From JBEHYA01 sp048498415 (lineage in GTDB: Bacteria; Pseudomonadota; Alphaproteobacteria; UBA9219; RGZA01), in contig JBEHYA010000033.1 in the NCBI GenBank assembly GCA_048498415.1, positions 1 through 19,074 of the forward strand: a DNA stretch of 19,074 bases, read 5' to 3'. Every line of letters begins with the position of its first letter. The first letter of the stretch is position 1. The notes under the pieces are model-generated. The model was not told the origin of the DNA. It made no database searches and saw nothing but the letters and a program-made list of their open reading frames with translations. Below are positions 8,005 through 14,331 of this stretch, piece by piece. The translations under genes and the position numbers were made by a program.

Positions 8005-8029
8005 CCCCGGCTTTACGCCGGGGTTTTTT
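8005..8029 (+). terminator. Intrinsic terminator after rpmE
   Basis: A perfect 7-bp GC stem (CCCCGGC and GCCGGGG) with a TTTAC loop is followed immediately by six T. It lies 33 nt after the rpmE stop and separates it from the next gene. Confidence 0.92.
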
Positions 8030-8094
8030 GTTTTACCATATCGGCAACTGTCATCTGGCAAAGGCCGGCATGACGCGCAAGGGAAGGGTGACAC

Positions 8095-8469
8095 ATGTCC
8101 GGTTTTTTAATTGATGATGATTTTATCAACCAGCAAATGGGCCTGGCCCTTGCCGCCATCACGCGGCTGCCGCAAGGCTTCAAGGCGGATGCAAACCACA
8201 TTGACCCACGCTTCGCCGAACCCTTGACGACCATTCTTTCAACCGTGTTTTTGTTTTCCGGCTTGCGCGAACTGGAAGCCGAGCTGCTCTCGCCGCGCGC
8301 GTTGCGGAATGCCGATGAAGCGATCTGGCATCTGGCTTACCGCATGCGCATTGATGAAAAAACGCCGCATGCCGTCATGCGCGGCATGGCGCGGACGCTG
8401 CATATTCCCATGCCTTCCACCGCTGACTTGCTGAACGCTGCCAAAAGCAGCAAACTGGAACCCGCATGA
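8095..8469 (+). CDS. Unknown 124-residue protein, translationally coupled to hisN
   Basis: This small, mostly helical protein starts MSGFLIDDDFINQQMGLAL. It has a central hydrophobic stretch (LTTILSTVFLFSGL) too short to be a sure transmembrane helix, and a C-terminal region LHIPMPSTADLL. A GGAAGGG lies 6 nt before the ATG. Its TGA overlaps the ATG of the phosphatase gene (ATGA), so the two are almost certainly co-translated. I know no family for it. Because of the coupling, a role linked to the phosphatase or a shared regulation is likely, but this is inferred. Confidence 0.75.
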   Translation: MSGFLIDDDFINQQMGLALAAITRLPQGFKADANHIDPRFAEPLTTILSTVFLFSGLRELEAELLSPRALRNADEAIWHLAYRMRIDEKTPHAVMRGMARTLHIPMPSTADLLNAAKSSKLEPA

Positions 8470-9239
8470 ATTACCAATTCTTCGCCCCCTTATTAAACGC
8501 ACTGGCCGATGCCGCCGGCGATGCCATTCGCCCGCATTTCCGCAAGACCGGCTACGAAGACAAACCCGATGCCACGCCCGTGACCGCCGCCGACAAAGGC
8601 GCAGAACAAGCCATCCGGCATATCCTGCAAAAAGAGCGGCCCGATGACGGCATCTGGGGCGAAGAGTTCGGCGAGAGCAACATGGATGCCGAATTTTCCT
8701 GGATCATCGATCCCATCGACGGCACCAAGGCGTTCATCCGCGGCATGCCGATGTTCGCAACGCTCATCGGCCTCAAACACAAAAATGATTTTGTGCTCGG
8801 CGTCATCGACCAACCCATTTTGCGCGAGCGCTGGCTGGGCGGCGTGGGCGTGCCAACCACCCTGAACGGTACCCCCGTCAAAACCCGCGCCTGCGACAAT
8901 CTTTCCAAAGCCGTGCTGAATGCCACGGCGCCGGGCATGTTCACCGGCAAATTCACGGCGAATGGCAAACGCTTCACGCCGCTGGAATCCTCCGCCAAAT
9001 ACGCGTTATACGGCGGCGATGCCTATGCCTATGGCCTTCTTGCCAGCGGCTTCATCGACGTGCAGGTGGATGCCTGCCTGAAACCGCACGATTACGCCGC
9101 GCTGGTGCCCGTGGTAATGGCCGCCGGCGGCACCATCACCGACTGGGACGGCAAAAACCTTTCCATGCACAGCGACGGCCGCGTGATCGCGTGCGGCGAC
9201 GCACGGCTGCATCCCGCCGCGCTGGAGAAGTTGAAGTAG
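8466..9239 (+). CDS. hisN: Histidinol-phosphatase of the inositol monophosphatase family (HisN-type)
   Basis: This is a Mg2+-dependent phosphatase that most likely converts histidinol phosphate to histidinol in histidine synthesis. At 257 residues it has the normal length. The family motifs are present: PVTAADKGAE at about 38-47, the metal ligand region GEEFG at 65-69, DPIDGTKAF at 82-90 with D82 and D85, and the C-terminal LKPHDYAALVPVVMAAGG at 205-222 with D209. The segments IDPIDGTKAFIRG and LKPHDY are closer to HisN than to SuhB or CysQ, although another small sugar-alcohol phosphate remains possible. The start overlaps the preceding gene by ATGA, and a paired-hairpin element follows 3 nt after the stop. 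Confidence 0.85.
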   Translation: MNYQFFAPLLNALADAAGDAIRPHFRKTGYEDKPDATPVTAADKGAEQAIRHILQKERPDDGIWGEEFGESNMDAEFSWIIDPIDGTKAFIRGMPMFATLIGLKHKNDFVLGVIDQPILRERWLGGVGVPTTLNGTPVKTRACDNLSKAVLNATAPGMFTGKFTANGKRFTPLESSAKYALYGGDAYAYGLLASGFIDVQVDACLKPHDYAALVPVVMAAGGTITDWDGKNLSMHSDGRVIACGDARLHPAALEKLK

Positions 9240-9241
9240 TG

Positions 9242-9322
9242 GTATGCCCCGTTGAAAAACGGGGCCCATAGCGCAGCAGTCAAAATGCGGATGAATGGGC
9301 CCCGACTTTCGCCGGGGCATAC
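9242..9322. repeat. Paired-hairpin intergenic element, family 1, copy a
   Basis: The outer inverted repeat is GTATGCCCCG (9242-9251) with CGGGGCATAC (9313-9322). The inner one is GGGGCCCAT (9261-9269) with ATGGGCCCC (9295-9303). Each arm can also fold alone, as GCCCCG, an 8-nt loop and CGGGGC. It lies 3 nt after the hisN stop. Related copies are at 14211 and 15643. Confidence 0.85.
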
Positions 9323-9383
9323 ATTTTACTTCCTTATAAATCCCGCATCCCCGCCACATCGTTTCTTTAAGCGCCGGCGCGCA

Positions 9384-9410
9384 TCCTTACAGGTTCATCC
9401 TGTAAGGAGA
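9384..9410 (+). promoter_or_regulatory. Hairpin sequestering the ribosome binding site of the DUF378-type gene
   Basis: TCCTTACAGG (9384-9393) and CCTGTAAGGA (9399-9408) form a perfect 10-bp stem with a TTCAT loop. The right arm contains most of the Shine-Dalgarno AAGGAG (9404-9409), which is 7 nt from the ATG at 9417. When folded, the hairpin hides the ribosome binding site. This fits a thermosensor, a protein- or RNA-controlled switch, or simple translational damping. Confidence 0.75.
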
Positions 9411-9416
9411 CGCTCC

Positions 9417-9659
9417 ATGAAATTACTCACCATCCTTTCCTTTGCGCTTGTCATCATCGGCGGTGTGAACTGGGGGCTTGTGGGCCTTTTTCAGTTTGAT
9501 CTGGTGGCCACCATCTTCGGCGGCGGCGCTACCACGGGCGCGCGCATCGTCTATATTCTGGTCGGCCTGGCCGCCCTTTATTGCGTGCCGCTGTTCAAGT
9601 TTGTGTGCGAAAGCAACGCCGCGCGCATCGCCGTCACACCGCCGCATAACGGGGTTTAA
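9417..9659 (+). CDS. DUF378-type small membrane protein
   Basis: This 80-residue protein has two predicted membrane helices at about 4-25 and 40-58. It carries the family-typical segment GGVNWGLVGLFQFDLVATIFG followed by ARIVYILVGLAALY. Proteins of this YuzA-like family are small inner-membrane proteins of unknown function. The ATG at 9417 is chosen for the AAGGAG 7 nt upstream and because the family begins at this point. The ribosome binding site lies inside a perfect hairpin (9384-9408), so translation is probably regulated. A paired-hairpin element follows 6 nt after the stop. Confidence 0.88.
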   Translation: MKLLTILSFALVIIGGVNWGLVGLFQFDLVATIFGGGATTGARIVYILVGLAALYCVPLFKFVCESNAARIAVTPPHNGV

Positions 9660-9665
9660 CACGCC

Positions 9666-9770
9666 ACCTCATCCCCGCGAAAGCGGGGATCCAGGGGGAC
9701 GGAGCAAGTTGTTATTATGCCGGCGCTGATCGCGCCTTAAGCTGGATTCCCGCTTTCGCGGGAATGAGGT
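9666..9770. repeat. Paired-hairpin intergenic element, family 2, copy a
   Basis: The left arm ACCTCATCCCCGCGAAAG... (9666-9694) and the right arm (9742-9770) are inverted copies of 29 nt. Each folds as a hairpin with a GAAA-type loop (CCCGC GAAA GCGGG). The arms differ where a C-G pair in the left hairpin is a T-A pair in the right one, a compensatory change. Confidence 0.85.
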
Positions 9771-9793
9771 AGAAAAAAATTATCGCTTTCTTT

Positions 9794-9829
9794 AAGGTCG
9801 GGAAACCCAATTGTTTCCCGGCCTTTTTT
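9794..9829 (+). terminator. Intrinsic terminator abutting the start codon of the HpnL-like gene
   Basis: An 11-bp stem, GGTCGGGAAAC (9796-9806) with GTTTCCCGGCC (9813-9823) and one T-G wobble, has a 6-nt loop and is followed by six T (9824-9829). The next base is the A of the ATG at 9830. It can terminate the DUF378 transcript. Its position also makes it a possible attenuator for the downstream gene. Confidence 0.85.
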
Positions 9830-10810
9830 ATGAAATACGTTTCCCTTCTCATCGGTCTCGCCGGTCTTGGCGTGGTCATCTGGCTGTTCAGCCATGAAGG
9901 CGTGCCGCTTATTCTGCAAACCTTCGCCGCCGCCGGCTGGGGCGTGGTGATTGTCTCGGCGATCCACATCCTTCACATGATCATGGCCGGCATCGGCTGG
10001 CAGGCGCTGTGGCCATCGCACCGTCATCCGCCCATCAAACTTTTCGTCTGGGTGCTCTGGATCCGCGAAGCGGTGAACGCACTGCTGCCTGTGGCCCGCA
10101 TCGGCGGCGAAGTCGCCGCGCTGCATATCCTGCGCCGTAACGGCCTGCCGATGTCGTCGGCGATTGGCAGCCTGGTGGTGGAAACCACCTTATCGGTGGT
10201 GACCACCTTCGCCTTCGTGCTGTTTGGTTTATTTCTTTTGTCATGGCGCGTGCCGGAACACGGCTATTTATTGCAGATCATCGTCGGCCTCGCCGTCTCG
10301 CTGGCCATCATCGGCGCGCTGGTCGCCTTGCAGAAATTCGGCGCGTTTCAGCTGGGCGCCAAAATCGTCAACCTGTTCGCCGGCAACAAATTCACCGAGC
10401 TCGCGAACTCCGGCCGCAAAATGGATAAAGCGGTGGCCGTCTTCTACGCCCGGCCCTCCCGCGCGCTTGCCTGTTCCCTGTGGTCGTTTTTCGCCTGGTG
10501 GGTAGGCGCCTTGGAAATCTGGGCGGCGCTTTATTTCCTGGGTCACCCCGTCGGTTTCTCCACGGGGCTGATATTAGAGGCCATGATCATGGCGACCGGC
10601 AGCGCCGCGTTTTTTGTGCCCGCCAGCCTTGGCGTGCAGGAAGGCACGTTCTGGCTGTTCGGCCAGATGCTCGGCATTCCCCGCGAAGTGTGCCTGGCCC
10701 TCGCCCTCGTGCGGCGCTCGCGCGACGTGCTGCTGCTCGCGCCCGGCCTCGTGCTGTGGCAAATTCAGGAAGGGCGCCGGCTGTTCAGGCGCGCGCCAGA
10801 AACCGCATGA
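9830..10810 (+). CDS. HpnL-like membrane protein (lysylphosphatidylglycerol synthase transmembrane-domain family)
   Basis: This polytopic inner-membrane protein of 326 residues has about eight hydrophobic segments. It belongs to the LPG-synthase transmembrane/UPF0104 superfamily. The C-terminal half (EAMIMATGSAAFFVPASLGVQEGTF, then LALVRRSRDVLLLAPGLVLWQ, two overlapping conserved stretches) fits the HpnL subgroup associated with hopanoid biosynthesis, thought to be a lipid transporter or flippase-like protein. The ATG at 9830 is chosen because the family N-terminus begins here, yet it has no Shine-Dalgarno and directly follows a terminator U-tract. The 3' end overlaps the convergent PIG-L gene by 26 nt. 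No hpn biosynthetic gene is visible in the window, so a hopanoid link is not supported by context. Confidence 0.83.
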   Translation: MKYVSLLIGLAGLGVVIWLFSHEGVPLILQTFAAAGWGVVIVSAIHILHMIMAGIGWQALWPSHRHPPIKLFVWVLWIREAVNALLPVARIGGEVAALHILRRNGLPMSSAIGSLVVETTLSVVTTFAFVLFGLFLLSWRVPEHGYLLQIIVGLAVSLAIIGALVALQKFGAFQLGAKIVNLFAGNKFTELANSGRKMDKAVAVFYARPSRALACSLWSFFAWWVGALEIWAALYFLGHPVGFSTGLILEAMIMATGSAAFFVPASLGVQEGTFWLFGQMLGIPREVCLALALVRRSRDVLLLAPGLVLWQIQEGRRLFRRAPETA

Positions 10811-11570
10811 TCGCGGCGCTCACTTCGGCACTTTTGGTATAATCGACGCGCGGGTGCTTGAACGGCACCCCCGGCAATTGCACCCACTGAAACCGCTCGT
10901 ACCATAATTTGCCGGGATACGGGCGGGCGGCATAATCATAGCCCGCCAGATACCGCAGCGCTTCGTAACGAATGCCAAGCCCACCGATATTGCCCTGTTC
11001 CGACGCGTACATTTCCAGGGCCTGCCGCTTGGCGGTCTGCTCCGGCAGGGAAAGTTCCAGCACCGTCTCATCGCCGCGTGGATGGATGAACGCGTTATAA
11101 TGCGGACGGCCGCCGGCCAGATGGTATTCCGCAAACTCGAACACCTGCGGGCCTTTAAGGGTGCTCGCCAGCGCGTTCAGCGCGTCATGATCGGGGTTGC
11201 CGCCTTCATACGCCGGCACCCAGATATGCGTAGGCTGCACATTGCGGATGGCGGCATTTACTTCATCCATAACCTGCGGCAATTCCTGCCAGATGGCGCG
11301 GGCGGGCCGCGCGCGGTTCTCGCCCGCCACGCGAAGGCCCATGAAATTCGCCACCTGCATCGCCTCGGTCATGCGGGTGTTCACGCGCGTCGCATAATCC
11401 CCGCGCTGCCACGGCCATAAGGCCTCACGCGCCACGCAGCCATGGCCGAGATACAAACCAAAAATCGTATGGCCGGCAGCCCGCGCATGGGCCAGCGCCG
11501 CAAAACACCCCACCACCTCATCATCAGGATGCGGGATCAAAACCAGAATGCGCGGGCCATAGGGGTTCAT
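10785..11570 (-). CDS. PIG-L/LmbE-family deacetylase
   Basis: This is a predicted zinc-dependent N-deacetylase acting on GlcNAc-like groups of a glycolipid, glycan or small thiol. The family signature HPDDE occupies residues 14-18 (H14 and D17 as metal ligands, D16 as catalytic base) and the third ligand is probably H128 in GNPDHDAL. It has 261 residues. I chose the ATG at 11570 (MNPYGPRILVLIPH). The longer reading from 11600 takes its first codons from the end of a paired-hairpin repeat, which is unlikely to be coding. It lies downstream of the GT4 gene on the same strand, with one repeat element between, so the pair may be an operon that glycosylates and then deacetylates a substrate. Confidence 0.85.
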   Translation of the reverse strand: MNPYGPRILVLIPHPDDEVVGCFAALAHARAAGHTIFGLYLGHGCVAREALWPWQRGDYATRVNTRMTEAMQVANFMGLRVAGENRARPARAIWQELPQVMDEVNAAIRNVQPTHIWVPAYEGGNPDHDALNALASTLKGPQVFEFAEYHLAGGRPHYNAFIHPRGDETVLELSLPEQTAKRQALEMYASEQGNIGGLGIRYEALRYLAGYDYAARPYPGKLWYERFQWVQLPGVPFKHPRVDYTKSAEVSAAIMRFLARA

Positions 11571-11586
11571 CCGCGCATTCCCCGTT

Positions 11587-11687
11587 CTGTCATCCCGCAC
11601 TTGATGCGGGATCCCATGGTAACGCGGCTATTAGAGAGAAAACCAAATGGGATCCCGGGTCGCGCTAACGCTTGCCCGGGATGACAG
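11587..11687. repeat. Paired-hairpin intergenic element, family 2, copy b
   Basis: The outer inverted repeat is CTGTCATCCCG with CGGGATGACAG. The left hairpin is ATCCCGCA-CTTGA-TGCGGGAT. The right one has ATCCCGGG and CCCGGGAT arms around a longer GC-rich loop. The inner arms GATCCCAT and ATGGGATC also pair. It sits between the GT4 gene, 10 nt past its stop, and the PIG-L start. Confidence 0.82.
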
Positions 11688-11697
11688 CTTTGCTTTG

Positions 11698-12915
11698 TCA
11701 TTTCAGCACCTTACGCCAGATGGGCATAAAATCTTTTTCCAAGGCCTCATCCCAGCTGGGAAATTGCGCGCGCGCCGATGCCACCGCACGTTCGCGCATC
11801 GCTTTACGGGGTTTAAAATGCGAAAGCGCATCGGCCCAGCCGGCTGCCGTATTTTCATCCACCAGCTGGCCGGCCTTTTCGGCCTCAATAAACCGTCCCG
11901 TGCCGCTATCGCGCGCCGCCAGCACCGGCAGCCCGCAGGCTAAAGCTTCAGCCGCCGCCATGCTCCATGTCTCCACGGCAGACGGCAGCGCCAGCACATC
12001 GGCGCTGGCATAAATTTTTGCCAGCTCATCTGGCACCAATACGCCGGGCGCCGCGCCCGACGCACCCAGTTTTTCTTCCATATATTTGGCGCCAGGCCCC
12101 TTGCCGCAGGCGAGCAGGAAAATGTTTTTGCCGCGTTCCCGCAAAGCATGCACGGCATCGACAAGCGTATAAAAATTCTTGCCTTCATCCAGCCGGCCAA
12201 CGAACACCACCAGCAGCGCATTCGCCGGCACATTGTACCGCACTTCCATATCCAGCCGCGCGGCGGCACCTGCATTGAAGGTATCAAAATCCACACCCAG
12301 CCGGTACGCGCTCACTTTTTCTCTTGCCGCCAAGGCACCGTCGCTGTCGCGGCTTACCAGCACCGCGCGCGCTTTTTCCATGTGCTGGGCCAGTTTTTTG
12401 CGCATGCCATCCGCCGCGCCTTCCGGCACGCGGAAGGCTTCGTTGATGAAAATCCCCAGGGGCCCCAGACGTTTTTCCAGCATGGAGCGCGTGAAGAGTT
12501 CGGTATACGCAACCGTATCGGTATGCACCGATGTGACCAGCGGCAGATTGTGGCTAGCCGCAAATTTTTCCGCCGTTTGCGCATAGGCAAAAAAACCATC
12601 GGTCGTGTGCACTACATCGGCGCGCGCCATCGCGGCGGCGAGCTTGGGGTGGTAGCTGGCCATATCGGTATGGTCGGGCACATGGCCCAGAAACGGAATT
12701 TTGCGCGTGCTGAAAACGGGCGCGTGCAGCATCACCCGCGTACGCGGGCCCAGTGCGCGGCTTTCCAAAGGGTCGCCCGCCATATGCAGCGTTAAATCAA
12801 TATCGTCGCGTTTGGCCGCGACGCCCGCTAATCTTTCCCAACATTTCACATGGCCGCCCGCAAACGGGCTCCATTCCAGATCAACCAAAACATGAACACG
12901 CATCGGGGATGTCAT
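11698..12915 (-). CDS. Glycosyltransferase family 4 (GT-B fold)
   Basis: This predicted cytoplasmic, retaining glycosyltransferase of 405 residues uses a nucleotide-sugar donor. The N-terminal acceptor half runs to about residue 215 and includes VHTTDGFFAY (102-111) and SVHTDTVAYTE (129-139), typical of mannosyl- or sulfoquinovosyl-type GT4 enzymes. The C-terminal donor half has FVGRLDEGKN (238-247) and the EX7E motif E315...E323 (VETWSMAAAEALACGLPV). The start at 12915 is uncertain. The Met at residue 5 (MRVHVLVDLEW) fits the family equally well and neither has a good ribosome binding site. Donor and acceptor cannot be deduced. It is followed on the same strand by a PIG-L deacetylase. Confidence 0.88.
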   Translation of the reverse strand: MTSPMRVHVLVDLEWSPFAGGHVKCWERLAGVAAKRDDIDLTLHMAGDPLESRALGPRTRVMLHAPVFSTRKIPFLGHVPDHTDMASYHPKLAAAMARADVVHTTDGFFAYAQTAEKFAASHNLPLVTSVHTDTVAYTELFTRSMLEKRLGPLGIFINEAFRVPEGAADGMRKKLAQHMEKARAVLVSRDSDGALAAREKVSAYRLGVDFDTFNAGAAARLDMEVRYNVPANALLVVFVGRLDEGKNFYTLVDAVHALRERGKNIFLLACGKGPGAKYMEEKLGASGAAPGVLVPDELAKIYASADVLALPSAVETWSMAAAEALACGLPVLAARDSGTGRFIEAEKAGQLVDENTAAGWADALSHFKPRKAMRERAVASARAQFPSWDEALEKDFMPIWRKVLK

Positions 12916-12977
12916 GCCCCGCAGCCTAAACGCAAAACCATCTTTTTTCCATATCCCGTTCCCTGTAGGGTGATGGC

Positions 12978-14207
12978 ATGCGCCTTCTCGCTATCCTTCT
13001 GTTTTTATTGCTTCCGCTCAGCGCCCCCCTTACCGCACGGGCCGAACGTTCGCTGGTCGATAAGGTGATGGATGTGCTGAACGGCAAGGGCGTGGAAAGC
13101 ATCAAGATCGAAACCCCGCCGCCGGCCCCCGTTCAAAACCCCAAAACCCCCGGCGTGGAAATCGCGCATAATTATCTGCCCGTCTATGGCGATACCGATA
13201 TGGAAGGCGAGCCGCCATTAGTATTGCCTTTCTTCGCCAGCCGCCCGCTCGGCCAGCCTTACCCCGATATCACCAACCTCATCATCATCGTGCCGGATTT
13301 TGACCGTGAGGCCGCGCGCGCCTTTGCCTTTGCACGCAGCGCGGGTGATGAAGCCGCCAGCCGTCACCCCGAATGGATGGCCGCACAAAGCTACGTCTTC
13401 GCCCCGCAGTTTCTCGCCCCCGAAGACATCGCCGCACATAAGGATGATTTCCCCGATGGCGGAAAATCATTGCTGCGCTGGCCTTCCAGCACCTGGATCG
13501 ATGGCGGCCTGGGCGGCGGGGAGACGCCGGAAAACAGCCTGAACCGCACGCGGGCCTCAAGTTCCTTCGAAGTCATGGATTACCTGCTGCTCATTCTAAG
13601 CCGCCCGCAATTCTTCCCGCATCTGCAGCATGTGGTAATTGCCGGCACCGGTGCCGGCGCCAATTTCGTGCAGCGCTACGCCGTGCTGGGTGCGGGGCCC
13701 GACATGCTTTCCGATAACAACATCGATGTGCGCTTTGTGGTGATGCAGGCGCGCAGTTTTATTTACATCGATAAAATGCGCGCGAATTTATCCGGCGCGC
13801 TGCCCGATGGCAGCAATATCGGCTTTACCGAAATCACCAATTGCCCCGCCGCCAACACGTATCCGTTCGGCTTTGATAATTTGCCTGATTACGCAAAAAA
13901 GCAGGGCCCCAACGATATCCGCCTGCGCTTTCCAACCCGCCGCGTCTTTTATATGGTCAGCCAAAACAGCCCGGATTTTCAATTGCCCACCACGCCGGAA
14001 GCCTGCGCGTTCGGCGTGCAGGGCAAAAGCGCGCTCACCCGCGCCCAGTTTTATTTCGCCAGCCTGAACCGCCTGTATGGCGATGACATCGCGCATCAGC
14101 AAAGCCTCGTTCCGCTCCCGGCATTAGCGGAGGATGGCCTGTCCTTATGGCGCAGCCCGTGCGCCACCAGCGCCCTGTATGGCGACGGCGCGTGCCCCCA
14201 GAAATAA
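12978..14207 (+). CDS. Exported alpha/beta-hydrolase-like protein lacking the nucleophile serine
   Basis: The 409-residue precursor has a clear signal peptide (MRLLAILLFLLLPLSAPLTA) with likely cleavage after ARA at residue 22, so it should be periplasmic or secreted. The body matches a family of secreted alpha/beta hydrolases: SSFEVMDYLLLILSRPQFFPHL (195-216), the strand-turn-helix VVIAGTGAGANFVQRYA (219-235), a VVMQARSFIYID segment, and near the C-terminus CAFGVQGKSALTRAQFYF followed by LNRLYG. In active members the turn reads GHSAGG. Here it reads GTGAGA, so the serine nucleophile is replaced by glycine. It therefore probably lacks ordinary esterase activity and may bind rather than cleave. 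A TAGGG precedes the start. A paired-hairpin element follows 3 nt after the stop. Confidence 0.82.
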   Translation: MRLLAILLFLLLPLSAPLTARAERSLVDKVMDVLNGKGVESIKIETPPPAPVQNPKTPGVEIAHNYLPVYGDTDMEGEPPLVLPFFASRPLGQPYPDITNLIIIVPDFDREAARAFAFARSAGDEAASRHPEWMAAQSYVFAPQFLAPEDIAAHKDDFPDGGKSLLRWPSSTWIDGGLGGGETPENSLNRTRASSSFEVMDYLLLILSRPQFFPHLQHVVIAGTGAGANFVQRYAVLGAGPDMLSDNNIDVRFVVMQARSFIYIDKMRANLSGALPDGSNIGFTEITNCPAANTYPFGFDNLPDYAKKQGPNDIRLRFPTRRVFYMVSQNSPDFQLPTTPEACAFGVQGKSALTRAQFYFASLNRLYGDDIAHQQSLVPLPALAEDGLSLWRSPCATSALYGDGACPQK

Positions 14208-14210
14208 TAT

Positions 14211-14309
14211 ATACGCCCCGTTGAAAAACGGGGCCCATGCCGCCATTAAACGAAATCTTTATTATTAAAGCCGGATAATTTGTGGGCCCCGGCTTTCGCC
14301 GGGGCGTAC
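14211..14309. repeat. Paired-hairpin intergenic element, family 1, copy b
   Basis: The outer arms are TACGCCCCG (14212-14220) and CGGGGCGTA (14300-14308). The inner arms are GGGGCCCA (14230-14237) and TGGGCCCC (14283-14290). The left loop TTGAAAAA is identical to copy a. The outer arms carry C and G where copy a has T and A (TACGCC/GGCGTA versus TATGCC/GGCATA), so the pair is conserved. It lies between the hydrolase stop and metY. Confidence 0.84.
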
Positions 14310-14331
14310 ATCTTTTCTCGTGTGCGCTCCC

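Noticed and set aside
9242..9322. Paired-hairpin element as a simple intrinsic terminator of hisN
   Set aside because: No T-run follows either hairpin. Genuine terminators in this window (8005, 9796, 16411, 17906) have clear T-tracts.
11571..11600. Extension of the PIG-L gene to an upstream ATG
   Set aside because: The extra codons come from the end of a paired-hairpin repeat (ATGCGGGATGACAG side), so they are unlikely to be coding. The ATG at 11570 fits the family.
12148..12795. 215-codon plus-strand frame opposite the glycosyltransferase
   Set aside because: Shadow of the GT4 gene, whose minus frame carries EX7E and donor-site motifs.
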